Source: UBA2705 sp963977125
GTDB lineage: Bacteria > Pseudomonadota > Alphaproteobacteria > Micavibrionales > Micavibrionaceae
Direction of reading: 5' to 3'
Length of the DNA: 64,000 nt
NCBI GenBank assembly: GCA_963977125.1
Contig: CAXBNJ010000001.1
Location: 496,001 to 560,000 of the forward strand
Below the pieces are notes generated by a model. That model was not told the origin of the DNA. It was given only the letters and a program-made list of their open reading frames with translations, and did no database searches. Numbering within the stretch: position 1 is the stretch's first letter; the number at the start of each line of letters is the position of its first letter. The translations under genes and the position numbers were made by a program. This document shows positions 25,430 through 33,636 of this stretch, piece after piece.

Positions 25430-26257
25430 ATGAAGATAGTATTCTTAGGCGATGTATTCGGTAAAACAGGACGCCGCGCAGTTAGTCGCGAATTACCTTA
25501 TTTGCGTCAGCATTATAAGGCTGATGTTATTATCGTAAACGGCGAAAATGCTGCACATGGTATGGGGATTACAACGAATATTGCTCAGGAATTTTTTGCT
25601 TTAGGGGTTGATGTGATTACAACGGGTAATCATATTTGGGATCAACGCGAAATCATTCCTTATTTGGAAAAAGAAAATCGCGTTTTGCGTCCAATTAACT
25701 TCCCAGAAGGGGCACCAGGCACGGGCGTAATTGATTACCGCCTTGATGATGGTCGCATAGTGCGCGTAGTTAATGTGATGGCACGCCTGTTTATGGATGC
25801 ATTGGATGATCCTTTTGCTGCCATGAACGAAGTATTGAAAGATAGGCCGCTTGTGACAAAACACGCCCATGCGGTTGTTGTTGATTTTCACGGTGAGACA
25901 ACCAGTGAAAAAATGGTCATGGGTATGATGCTTGATGGCCGAGTGAGTTTTGTTGTTGGCACGCACACGCATATACCAACGGCCGATACGCGCATATTGG
26001 CGGGCGGTACAGCCTATCAAACAGATGCAGGCATGTGTGGTGATTACAATAGTGTAATTGGCGTCACTTATGAAACCGCAGCGCCGCGCTTTATTAAAAA
26101 ATATGCTAACCCGCGCATGGCCGCTAAAGAAGGTGGCACAGGCACAGTTTGTGGAAGTTTCGTTGAGACGGATGATAAAACAGGCCTTGCGATACATATT
26201 GAGCCTATCCGCCTTGGCCCTGAACTGCTTGAAACGCGTAAAGCATCAAAAAAATGA
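25430..26257 (+). CDS. YmdB-type metallophosphoesterase
   Basis: Calcineurin-like fold protein of the YmdB/TIGR00282 family, described as a 2',3'-cyclic nucleotide phosphodiesterase. Metal-binding motifs are GDVFGKTGRRAV at the start, NGENAAHGMG, TTGNHIWD and VGTHTHIPTAD. Length 275 (family about 265). It follows the folate cyclo-ligase by 58 bases. Cytoplasmic. Function in alphaproteobacteria not established; in Bacillus the homolog affects biofilm/motility regulation. Confidence 0.9.
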   Translation: MKIVFLGDVFGKTGRRAVSRELPYLRQHYKADVIIVNGENAAHGMGITTNIAQEFFALGVDVITTGNHIWDQREIIPYLEKENRVLRPINFPEGAPGTGVIDYRLDDGRIVRVVNVMARLFMDALDDPFAAMNEVLKDRPLVTKHAHAVVVDFHGETTSEKMVMGMMLDGRVSFVVGTHTHIPTADTRILAGGTAYQTDAGMCGDYNSVIGVTYETAAPRFIKKYANPRMAAKEGGTGTVCGSFVETDDKTGLAIHIEPIRLGPELLETRKASKK

Positions 26258-26286
26258 TCGAGTGAGAGATGGATCTCTATGAATCA

Positions 26287-26312
26287 AAAAGCCCTCAGTG
26301 TTGAGGGCTTTT
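26287..26312 (+). terminator. Intrinsic terminator
   Basis: AAGCCCTCA and TGAGGGCTT stem, four-base loop, followed by a T-run. It closes the zapA-ymdB run. Confidence 0.85.
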
Positions 26313-26367
26313 TTATGTTTGTTCGCTGTTTTTTTTACGGTCTTTTGGTGGGGCTTATTATTGAAGT

Positions 26368-26946
26368 TTAGCCTTTTTTCTGCGGGTCTATATTCTCAGG
26401 AAATTTTGTGAAATATCTATGACAGGCATCGTCAAGGGCTTGAACAAGCTCAGCGCCGTAACGTCCGCCATCCCCTTTTATTTGTCCCAATAAAACCGCG
26501 CGCATAGTTGTGTGGAAGGCTTGCACAATTTCGAGTGCTTCAATATCTGGGATTTCAATGACTTCTAAGAATTGAACAAGTTTGTCACCAATTGTGGTTA
26601 TCAAAGGGTAGTGAAACATGCCGCCATTGGCTTTTAATTGCATGCTCGGGTAAAGCATAATGCGAATAAATCGTTCGCTTGCTCGTTCTTCTTGCGGGCT
26701 TTTTAAGTCCAAAACACCTTGCTCGACACCATCTTGCAATTGGTCGAGATACATCTCACCTAAAGGACGGAAATCTACAGTGTTATTTTCTAATAACGTT
26801 TGAGCCTTAGCTAATATTGATTGGCTAAGGCCACCAGACCCTACTTTTGATTTAAGTATATTAGGAGGCTTAATAAATTCAGCCTTACGTCGAGGTTCTT
26901 GATTATAATGTGTACCAGTATCTGTGTCTTTTGTCATTTTGAACAT
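26368..26946 (-). CDS. Unknown protein beside an orphan response regulator, 192 aa
   Basis: No confident family. The N-terminus is basic and polar (EPRRKAEFIKPPNILKSK), the rest helical and moderately hydrophobic but without membrane spans. It contains a series of Ile/Leu-rich helices (EVIEIPDIEALEIVQAF). In-frame starts are at 26946 and 26937. It is 98 bases downstream of the response regulator on the same strand, so the two are likely linked; a role as output partner or auxiliary of that regulator is inference. Confidence 0.6.
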   Translation of the reverse strand: MFKMTKDTDTGTHYNQEPRRKAEFIKPPNILKSKVGSGGLSQSILAKAQTLLENNTVDFRPLGEMYLDQLQDGVEQGVLDLKSPQEERASERFIRIMLYPSMQLKANGGMFHYPLITTIGDKLVQFLEVIEIPDIEALEIVQAFHTTMRAVLLGQIKGDGGRYGAELVQALDDACHRYFTKFPENIDPQKKG

Positions 26947-27044
26947 TCTTGAATTTAGTTTGAACAGGAAGCTATGCGCTTATTATTTTTATTTGTTAGT
27001 CTCGCTATCTGTCTGCCTTGTGGGAAGGGGATGATTTTCTCGTC

Positions 27045-27707
27045 CTATTTATCTACAAAGTCGATCTCGATCTCAATTTTATGATCATTTACTTCTATTT
27101 CACCATTTTCAGCAATACCTGCTTTGTTTCTTATCGTGTCTAAATGAAGTGTTGCCAATTCTAAATCTTTCTTTGTTGCTTGTGAAAGTTCTGCGTTGCT
27201 GGCGGGGAACATCTTTTTAACATCCTCGCCTCTGCGACGGGCTCCGCTATAATCTTCCTGCTCGCGGCGGCGACGGTCAGGGCCGAAAAACTCATCAGAT
27301 TTAACAAATTGACGGGGCTTTTCTATTATTTGAAACAGGCGTTTATATAAGTCTCTGGCTTTAAAGGGTTTAACCAATATCTCCGTAATACCTTGGTCGC
27401 GTGCTTCGAAAATGCGATGTTTTTCTGTGAATCCCGTCATGAGTATAAGTGGAACATAAGGGTTCACAGATTCTTTGTCGCGGCGAATTTTCTTTGCCAA
27501 GGTGATGCCATCCATAGGGCGCATCATCCAGTCTGTGATTATAAGGTCAGGATTATATTGCAAATACAGTTCAAATGCACGCTCGCCATCCTTCGCTGTA
27601 AGAATTTGGCCAACACCAAAAGTCAAAAGCAGGGATTTTGTAATTTCCAGCATGGGGTGGTTGTCATCAACCACGAGCACTGTTACGGATTTGAAATCAT
27701 AAGACAT
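27045..27707 (-). CDS. Single-domain response regulator (CheY-like) with C-terminal tail
   Basis: Receiver domain at residues 8-130 with acidic pair Asp14-Asp15, phosphorylation site Asp59 in IITDWMM, Thr91 and Lys113. After the domain is an Arg-rich stretch (GPDRRRREQEDYSGARRR) and a 70-residue charged tail without a DNA-binding domain I recognise. No histidine kinase gene lies nearby; the hybrid kinase at 44050 is 17 kb away and has its own receiver. It is probably an orphan CheY-like signalling protein. Its start has no strong ribosome site. Confidence 0.85.
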   Translation of the reverse strand: MSYDFKSVTVLVVDDNHPMLEITKSLLLTFGVGQILTAKDGERAFELYLQYNPDLIITDWMMRPMDGITLAKKIRRDKESVNPYVPLILMTGFTEKHRIFEARDQGITEILVKPFKARDLYKRLFQIIEKPRQFVKSDEFFGPDRRRREQEDYSGARRRGEDVKKMFPASNAELSQATKKDLELATLHLDTIRNKAGIAENGEIEVNDHKIEIEIDFVDK

Positions 27708-27949
27708 TATTAAATACGACTATTTGTGTAATCTGAGACGTAATGATTACTAGGTTTAGGTGTACACTTATTATTATGCCATAGTTTTGGCTTAAGTGAA
27801 AAAAAAATATCTGCTAATTAAACCTTTTTTTCTCTCTGCCTTCCTTGTATCTCCATCTAACCAGTATTATAAAGGGATTAGAGCATTTTTGATGCATCTT
27901 CACGGCATCAAAGTAAATACAAATAAAATACGTTAAGGGGCTTTAAACT

Positions 27950-28702
27950 ATGGCAGGTCATTCCAAATTCAGTAATATTCAACACCGTAAAGGCGCACAG
28001 GATAAAAAACGCTCTAAGCTGTTTTCAAAACTTGGCCGCGAAATCACTGTATCCGCAAAAATGAGCGGCGGTGACCCCGATATGAATCCGCGCTTACGTT
28101 TGGCAATGGCCACAGCGCGTGGACAATCTATGCCTAAAGACGCGATTGACCGCGCAATACAAAAAGGTGTGGGCTCGACAGAAGGCGAGGATTATTTTGA
28201 AATCCGCTACGAAGGTTACGGCCCTGCGGGCGTGGCGATTATTGTTGAGTGTTTATCTGATAATAAAAACCGCACAGCCTCAGAAGTGCGCGCAGCCTTT
28301 ACAAAATCGGGCGGCAATTTGGGCGAGACAGGCTCCGTTGGCTTTATGTTTGATCAAAAAGGCGAAATTATTTACCCACTAGCCATTGGTGATAACGATA
28401 CCGTATTTGAAGCTGGCCTAGAGGCGGGGGCAGATGACGTTGAAACCGATGAAGAATATCATATCATTTCGACTGAGCCGAATGATTTTGCCGCTGTGCG
28501 TGACGTGCTTGAAAAGAAATTTGGCGAGCCTGAAAAGCAAGGCCTTGTCTGGCGTCCAAATATTAGCGCTGAAGTGACGCCTGATCAGGCTGTCTCTATT
28601 ATGAAGCTCATCGATACACTAGAAGATAGTGACGATGTGCAAAATGTAACCAGTAATCTTGAATTGACTGATGAGATTATGGCCGCGTTGATGGAGGCGT
28701 AA
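27950..28702 (+). CDS. yebC: YebC/TACO1 family protein
   Basis: YebC/PmpR family protein, long annotated as transcriptional regulator and shown to aid translation of proline-rich stretches in some bacteria. Signature HSKFSNIQHRKGAQDKKRSKLFSK at the start (first 20 residues highly conserved) and EGYGPAGVAIIVE. Length 250 fits (about 245). AAGGGG lies ten bases upstream. It heads the yebC-ruvC-ruvA-ruvB block, a very common order. Confidence 0.95.
   Translation: MAGHSKFSNIQHRKGAQDKKRSKLFSKLGREITVSAKMSGGDPDMNPRLRLAMATARGQSMPKDAIDRAIQKGVGSTEGEDYFEIRYEGYGPAGVAIIVECLSDNKNRTASEVRAAFTKSGGNLGETGSVGFMFDQKGEIIYPLAIGDNDTVFEAGLEAGADDVETDEEYHIISTEPNDFAAVRDVLEKKFGEPEKQGLVWRPNISAEVTPDQAVSIMKLIDTLEDSDDVQNVTSNLELTDEIMAALMEA
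28693..28697 (+). promoter_or_regulatory. GGAGG ribosome binding site deciding a TTG start of ruvC
   Basis: A full GGAGG lies in the last codons of yebC, nine bases before TTG 28707. No ATG or GTG with comparable spacing exists for ruvC, and the TTG gives the conserved N-terminus. Confidence 0.7.
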
Positions 28703-28706
28703 TCAT

Positions 28707-29216
28707 TTGACCATTACGCGCGTATTGGGTGTTGACCCAGGACTGCATAAAACGGGCTGGGGCGTGGTTGAATTCCGCTCTGGCTTGTTGCGTTTTTTGG
28801 GGTGTGGCTTAATTAAGACAAAGCCAATTGAAGCAACGGCGCGGCGTTTGGTGGTTATTGATGCGGGCTTAAGCCAAATTATGCGTGATTTTGATATTGA
28901 CGAAGCGGCGGTGGAAGAAACATTCGTAAACCAAAACCCCGCTTCTGCACTGAAATTAGGTCAAGCGCGCGGCGTATGTTTAATGGCTGTGGCGCGCACA
29001 GGGCTAGATGTCGGTGAATATGCACCAACCGTCATAAAGAAATCCGTTGTGGGCACGGGCCGCGCCAGTAAAGATCAGGTCGGCATGATGATTAAAACCT
29101 TACTGCCCAGTAGCGGTAAAATCAGCGAAGATGAAGCGGATGCATTAGCGGTCGCTATTTGTCATGGCCATCATGTTGAATCACGATTAATGCAGCATAA
29201 AAAGCAAATTTTTTGA
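28707..29216 (+). CDS. ruvC: Holliday junction endonuclease RuvC
   Basis: Resolves Holliday junctions together with RuvAB. The catalytic acidic residues are Asp10 (VLGVDPGL), Glu70 (AVEETF), Asp142 and Asp145 (SEDEADALAVA). Translation appears to start at TTG 28707 with GGAGG at 28693-28697. 169 residues is normal. Four bases separate it from yebC and 16 from ruvA. Confidence 0.95.
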   Translation: MTITRVLGVDPGLHKTGWGVVEFRSGLLRFLGCGLIKTKPIEATARRLVVIDAGLSQIMRDFDIDEAAVEETFVNQNPASALKLGQARGVCLMAVARTGLDVGEYAPTVIKKSVVGTGRASKDQVGMMIKTLLPSSGKISEDEADALAVAICHGHHVESRLMQHKKQIF

Positions 29217-29232
29217 ATGGACTAGCGATAAG

Positions 29233-29895
29233 ATGATTGCAAAATTAACCGGTAAAATTGACACATTAGGCGCTGATTATCTGATTATAGATGTTAGCGG
29301 CGTTGGCTATATGGTTAGCGCTTCGGCGAAAACATTATCTGTGATTGGTGATGTTGGCTCAAATGTGTCTTTGCTGATTGAAATGCAAGTGCGTGAAGAT
29401 AGCATGACATTATTCGGCTTTGCTTCTGTGGAAGAACAAGCGTGGTTTAAATTACTAACATCCGTTCAAGGCGTTGGCGCGAAAGTCGGTATTGCGATTC
29501 TGAGCGCTTGCCCAGCCGAACAATTGGTTATGGCTGTGATGTCAGGTGATAAAGAAATCATCCGCCAAGCGGATGGCGTTGGCCCCAAACTGGCTGTGCG
29601 TATTATCACCGAGCTGAAAGATAAAGTTTCAAAAATGGATATTGGTGCAGGCGCCTTTATCCCTGCGGGCGGCGCACAAGAGGGCGGCTCTGCTACGCTG
29701 GATGCAGGACAAGATAGCGCCGCTACGGGCGGTGGTGATACTCAACTTAATCAAGATGCGCTGTCTGCTTTGGTGAATTTGGGCTATGCCCGCGCTGATG
29801 CTTATAAGGCCGTTATGGTTGCACGTTCTAAATTCAAAAAAGAACCTGATTTAGGACTGTTAATCAGCGCCGGTCTGAAGGAGCTTTCTGCATGA
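29233..29895 (+). CDS. ruvA: Holliday junction branch-migration protein RuvA
   Basis: Tetramer that binds four-way junctions and recruits RuvB. N-terminal OB fold begins MIAKLTGKIDTLGADYL; the HhH motifs lie in SVQGVGAKVGIAIL and QADGVGPKLAVRII. A long glycine-rich linker (GAGAFIPAGGAQEGGS..TGGGD) precedes the C-terminal RuvB-binding helices (NLGYARADAYKAV). The linker makes it 220 residues, about 15 more than typical. Stop overlaps the ruvB start by ATGA. Confidence 0.95.
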   Translation: MIAKLTGKIDTLGADYLIIDVSGVGYMVSASAKTLSVIGDVGSNVSLLIEMQVREDSMTLFGFASVEEQAWFKLLTSVQGVGAKVGIAILSACPAEQLVMAVMSGDKEIIRQADGVGPKLAVRIITELKDKVSKMDIGAGAFIPAGGAQEGGSATLDAGQDSAATGGGDTQLNQDALSALVNLGYARADAYKAVMVARSKFKKEPDLGLLISAGLKELSA

Positions 29896-31004
29896 GCCAC
29901 GATAATTATAATGCAACAGATAACGAAATAGATAACGATTTGGGCTATGATAGCAAAGCGATGCGCGCGCCTGAATTTGACCCAGAGGTCGAGGGCTTTG
30001 AGGCCAGCGAAGAAACAACATTACGCCCTGTCACAATTGATGAGTTTATCGGGCAGGAAAAAGCCCGCGAAAATTTACGTGTTTTTGTCAGTGCCGCGCG
30101 TCAGCGTAAAGATGCGATGGATCATGTTTTACTCTTTGGCCCACCGGGGCTTGGTAAAACCACTTTGGCGCAAATTATTGCCCGCGAATTAGGCGTAGGC
30201 TTTCGTACGACATCAGGCCCTGTAATCGCAAAATCTGGAGATTTGGCGGCGATATTAACGAATTTGCAACCGCATGACGTTTTGTTTATTGACGAAATTC
30301 ACCGCTTGAACCCTGCTGTTGAAGAAATTCTCTATCCTGCGATGGAAGATGGCCGTCTTGATTTGATTATTGGTGATGGGCCTTCAGCGCGCTCCGTTCA
30401 AATTGAATTGCCGCCCTTTACTTTGGTTGGTGCAACAACGCGTAGTGGCCTGCTGACCAATCCTTTGCGTGATCGTTTTGGTATTCCTGTGCGTTTAGAA
30501 TTTTATACGCCGCAGGAATTAATGCGCATCGTTCTACGGCTTGCGGCGAAACTTGATATGGGTATAGATGAGGCAGGCGCACTTGAAATTGCTAACCGCT
30601 CACGCGGTACGCCGCGTATAGCAGGGCGCTTAACGCGCCGTGTGCGTGACTTTGCTGCAGTGTCGGAAACCGCTATTGTAACGGCTGTAGTCGCGGATAA
30701 TGCGCTACGACGTTTAGAGGTTGATGCTGACGGCCTCGATTCTATGGATCACTTATATTTGAATTGTATTGCCCTTAATTATGGCGGCGGTCCAGTTGGC
30801 GTGGATACAATTGCCGCTGCTTTATCAGAAGAGCGCGATGTCATTGAAGATGTGATTGAGCCTTATTTACTGCAAAAAGGCTTTATCCAAAGAACGCCGC
30901 GTGGGCGTATGCTGTCGCAAGCGGCTTATGCGCATATGGGCTTGCCTGTGCCGCGCCGTATGGCTCAAGAACAACCGAGCTTATTAGATGAGAGTTTATT
31001 ATGA
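29892..31004 (+). CDS. ruvB: Holliday junction helicase RuvB
   Basis: AAA+ motor driving branch migration. Walker A GPPGLGKT (residues 83-90), Walker B FIDEIHRL, sensor motif GATTRSGLL. The N-terminus has about 20 more polar residues than usual before the conserved TLRPVTIDEFIGQ region. Ends RMAQEQPSLLDESLL. Overlaps ruvA and ybgC by ATGA at both ends, so translational coupling is likely. Confidence 0.96.
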   Translation: MSHDNYNATDNEIDNDLGYDSKAMRAPEFDPEVEGFEASEETTLRPVTIDEFIGQEKARENLRVFVSAARQRKDAMDHVLLFGPPGLGKTTLAQIIARELGVGFRTTSGPVIAKSGDLAAILTNLQPHDVLFIDEIHRLNPAVEEILYPAMEDGRLDLIIGDGPSARSVQIELPPFTLVGATTRSGLLTNPLRDRFGIPVRLEFYTPQELMRIVLRLAAKLDMGIDEAGALEIANRSRGTPRIAGRLTRRVRDFAAVSETAIVTAVVADNALRRLEVDADGLDSMDHLYLNCIALNYGGGPVGVDTIAAALSEERDVIEDVIEPYLLQKGFIQRTPRGRMLSQAAYAHMGLPVPRRMAQEQPSLLDESLL

Positions 31005-31399
31005 AGTCACATAGCATCGACATACGCGTTTATTTCGAAGATACAGATGCCGGCGGCGTGGTTTTCTATGCCAATTACTTAAAATTTGCAGAGCGCGGCC
31101 GCACAGAATATCTGCGCGCGATCGGTCTTGAAAATAGTACTATACACGCCGATCACGGCCTGCTATTTGTCGTGCGGAAATTAACCGCGGATTATTTACT
31201 CCCCTCGCGGCTTGATGACCAATTATGCCTGACCACATCGGTTGAGCGTATTGGCGGCGCATCGCTAGCGATGAGGCAAGTTATAACAAAAGATAACGTA
31301 ACAATATTTGAAATGGACGTGACTTTGGTTTGTGTTGATACCAATGCTAAACCAAAGAAATTACCTGATTTTATCAAGGAGAAAATGAATGGCGAATGA
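31001..31399 (+). CDS. ybgC: Acyl-CoA thioesterase, YbgC family
   Basis: Hot-dog fold thioesterase usually placed just before tolQ. Motif EDTDAGGVVFYANYL (with catalytic Asp16) is intact. Length 132. Overlaps ruvB by four and tolQ by eleven bases. Activity in E. coli is on short-chain acyl-CoA or acyl-ACP; the substrate here is not known. Confidence 0.93.
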   Translation: MKSHSIDIRVYFEDTDAGGVVFYANYLKFAERGRTEYLRAIGLENSTIHADHGLLFVVRKLTADYLLPSRLDDQLCLTTSVERIGGASLAMRQVITKDNVTIFEMDVTLVCVDTNAKPKKLPDFIKEKMNGE

Positions 31400-32183
31400 A
31401 ATTGATACCGCAATTGGTGCCGTCGATGGTACAGCAATTGGGGATAGCGTCTCTAGTGACTTAACTATGATCGGTCTGTTTTTAGAAGCGGATATGATTG
31501 TTAAAATCGTTATCTTAATGTTGGTTGTGGCCTCATTTTGGTGTTGGTCGATTATTATCACCAAGCGCAGCCGTTTAAAGTCCTTGAATAAGCGCGCAGA
31601 TCGTTTTGAAGATGCGTTTTGGTCAGGTGAGGCGCTTGATAAATTATATGATCGCGTTAAATCACGTAGTGGTGATCCGCTTTTGGCGACATTCACAGCC
31701 GGTATGGAAGAATGGCAAAATGGCGTGTCGGCAGGTATCCCGTCTTCGGCGACGATGCAAGCCAGTTTAAAACAACGTGTTGAGCGGGCCATGGGTTTGG
31801 CGATTAATCGTGAAATGCAATGGCTTGAACGCGGTATGACTTTCTTGGCGTCTGTTGGGTCAACGGCGACGTTTATTGGTCTGTTCGGTACGGTTTGGGG
31901 GATCATGAATAGTTTCTCGGCTATTGCTGCGACTAAAGACACATCACTGGCTGTTGTTGCCCCTGGTATTGCTGAGGCGTTATTTGCGACAGCTCTTGGC
32001 CTTGTGGCCGCTATTCCGGCTGTGATTTCGTTTAACGTGTTCTCGACAAGCTTGAACCGTTATGCCGATCGCCTTGATGCGTTTACGACTGAGTTTATCG
32101 CGATATTATCGCGCCATCTTGACCAAAGTGATGTTGCACATGTTTCAACGTCAGCTACTCCGACAAATGAACAGGCGGCATAA
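31389..32183 (+). CDS. tolQ: Tol-Pal system protein TolQ
   Basis: Inner-membrane motor protein homologous to ExbB/MotA that with TolR couples proton motive force to the Tol system. Membrane segment 1 is at about 38-58, and segments 2 and 3 at about 160-185 and 195-215 with the conserved GLFGTVWGIMNSF and TALGLVAAIPA motifs. 264 residues with a short N-terminal extension. Start ATG 31389 overlaps the end of ybgC. Confidence 0.95.
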   Translation: MANEIDTAIGAVDGTAIGDSVSSDLTMIGLFLEADMIVKIVILMLVVASFWCWSIIITKRSRLKSLNKRADRFEDAFWSGEALDKLYDRVKSRSGDPLLATFTAGMEEWQNGVSAGIPSSATMQASLKQRVERAMGLAINREMQWLERGMTFLASVGSTATFIGLFGTVWGIMNSFSAIAATKDTSLAVVAPGIAEALFATALGLVAAIPAVISFNVFSTSLNRYADRLDAFTTEFIAILSRHLDQSDVAHVSTSATPTNEQAA

Positions 32184-32186
32184 ATC

Positions 32187-32639
32187 ATGGGAATGAGTTC
32201 AGGAAATATGTCATGGAAACGTAGCCCCGGTTCAGGCCGTCGCGGTTATAGTCCAATGTCTGAAATCAACGTCACGCCTTTTGTTGATGTCATGTTGGTT
32301 TTGCTTATTGTTTTTATGGTCTCCGCGCCGCTTTTGACGGCAGGTGTGGCTGTGGACTTGCCGCAATCTGATGCTTCGACGCTTAAAAGTGAAGATGAAA
32401 GCCCGATAGAAATCACCTTGAATAAAGACGGTAAACTCTTTGTTGGTGAGCAGGAAATCCTGCGCGCACGGCTTTTGCCTTTCTTGCGTTCGGTGACGGG
32501 TCGTAATCTTGACCGCCGCATTTATATACGCGCGGATCAAAGCTTAGAATACGGCAAGGTGATGGAGGTTCTGGGCGGTATTAACCGTGAAGGCTTTAAT
32601 AAAGTGGCTTTAATTTCGACCAAGGATAGTTCTAAATAA
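32187..32639 (+). CDS. tolR: Tol-Pal system protein TolR
   Basis: ExbD-like protein with one membrane span at about 33-52 containing the ion-coupling Asp34 (TPFVDVMLVLLIVFM) and a periplasmic domain. The N-terminus carries a basic Ser/Arg-rich stretch. 150 residues. Starts three bases after tolQ. Works with TolQ. Confidence 0.95.
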   Translation: MGMSSGNMSWKRSPGSGRRGYSPMSEINVTPFVDVMLVLLIVFMVSAPLLTAGVAVDLPQSDASTLKSEDESPIEITLNKDGKLFVGEQEILRARLLPFLRSVTGRNLDRRIYIRADQSLEYGKVMEVLGGINREGFNKVALISTKDSSK

Positions 32640-32641
32640 TA

Positions 32642-33622
32642 ATGCTCTATGCTGACCCACAACATGATTTTCGCGCAAATAATAACAGCGCAGGGACGTC
32701 GTCGCTTTCATGGCATGACGGGGTTGGCCCCATTGCGATTTTTTTCGCATTGTTGCTGCATGTTAGCGTTGTTGTGATTATGACGGTTGGTATTCCTTTC
32801 CTGCCAGAGCCAAAAATGACTGAGATCACGAATATCGTGGCTGTTGAGTTTGTTGAGATTGCTGAAAATACAGAATCTGACCGCGAAGTTAGTCGTGCCA
32901 AGAATGAAGACGAGAAAACCAGCGCAGCTGTTAAGAAACCTGATGTCAAACCTAATGTAGAAGCTAAAGCTGAAAAGCCAAAGCCGCGTTCTGCGCCAAC
33001 TGTTGATGCCAAAAGCCAGCCGCTGACGGTAAGCAAAGATAAGAATAATGAGTCAGATGCGCCGCCGCCTACAGATGTTGTGCCTTTGCCTGAAGAGCTT
33101 AAAATAGAAAAACCTGAGAAGAATTTAGCGCCCATAAAGCCTAAAAAGCCTAATAAGCGTCCTAAAAAACCTGAACCGAAAGCGGTAAAGGAAGAAAAGA
33201 GTTTTGATTCTGTTCTAAAAAACTTGCAAGAAACAGAAAATACACAAGCCGCGGCTGAAGAAGGTGAGCAAGCACAAAGCGCCGCGCCGAAGACACCAAC
33301 GCTAGGTCAGCGCATTACCGTATCTGAACTTGATGCCTTGCGTGGGCAGCTCGCTGAATGTTGGAATGTCTTGGCCGGCGCTAATTTTGATCATGCTTTG
33401 GTTGTTTATATAAAACTGTATATGAACCCCGATCGCACGGTACGTCGTTACGAAATTAAAGACCAATTACGTTATACTACTGATTCATTTTTCAGAGCGG
33501 CCGCAGATGCAGCAGCCAGAGCTGTGAACAACCCATCATGTTCCCCTTTAAAATTACCGGCAGGGAAGTATGATCAATGGAAAGTCATTACGGTCAAATT
33601 TGATCCGCGTGAAATGCTATAA
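32642..33622 (+). CDS. tolA: Cell envelope integrity protein TolA
   Basis: Bridges the inner-membrane TolQR motor to TolB. One N-terminal membrane span at about 29-52, a long Lys/Pro/Ala/Glu-rich helical linker (55-200), and a C-terminal TolA/TonB-type domain from about residue 220 (LDALRGQLAECWN...VKFDPREML) with conserved cysteines. 326 residues. Two bases after tolR; ribosome site is weak, so translational coupling is likely. Confidence 0.93.
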   Translation: MLYADPQHDFRANNNSAGTSSLSWHDGVGPIAIFFALLLHVSVVVIMTVGIPFLPEPKMTEITNIVAVEFVEIAENTESDREVSRAKNEDEKTSAAVKKPDVKPNVEAKAEKPKPRSAPTVDAKSQPLTVSKDKNNESDAPPPTDVVPLPEELKIEKPEKNLAPIKPKKPNKRPKKPEPKAVKEEKSFDSVLKNLQETENTQAAAEEGEQAQSAAPKTPTLGQRITVSELDALRGQLAECWNVLAGANFDHALVVYIKLYMNPDRTVRRYEIKDQLRYTTDSFFRAAADAAARAVNNPSCSPLKLPAGKYDQWKVITVKFDPREML

Positions 33623-33636
33623 AAAGGATAAAATCA

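Noticed and set aside
25601..26197. 198-residue open frame antisense to the YmdB-type gene
   Set aside because: It lies entirely inside a well-conserved coding gene, has His/Cys/Ile-rich random composition and no ribosome site.
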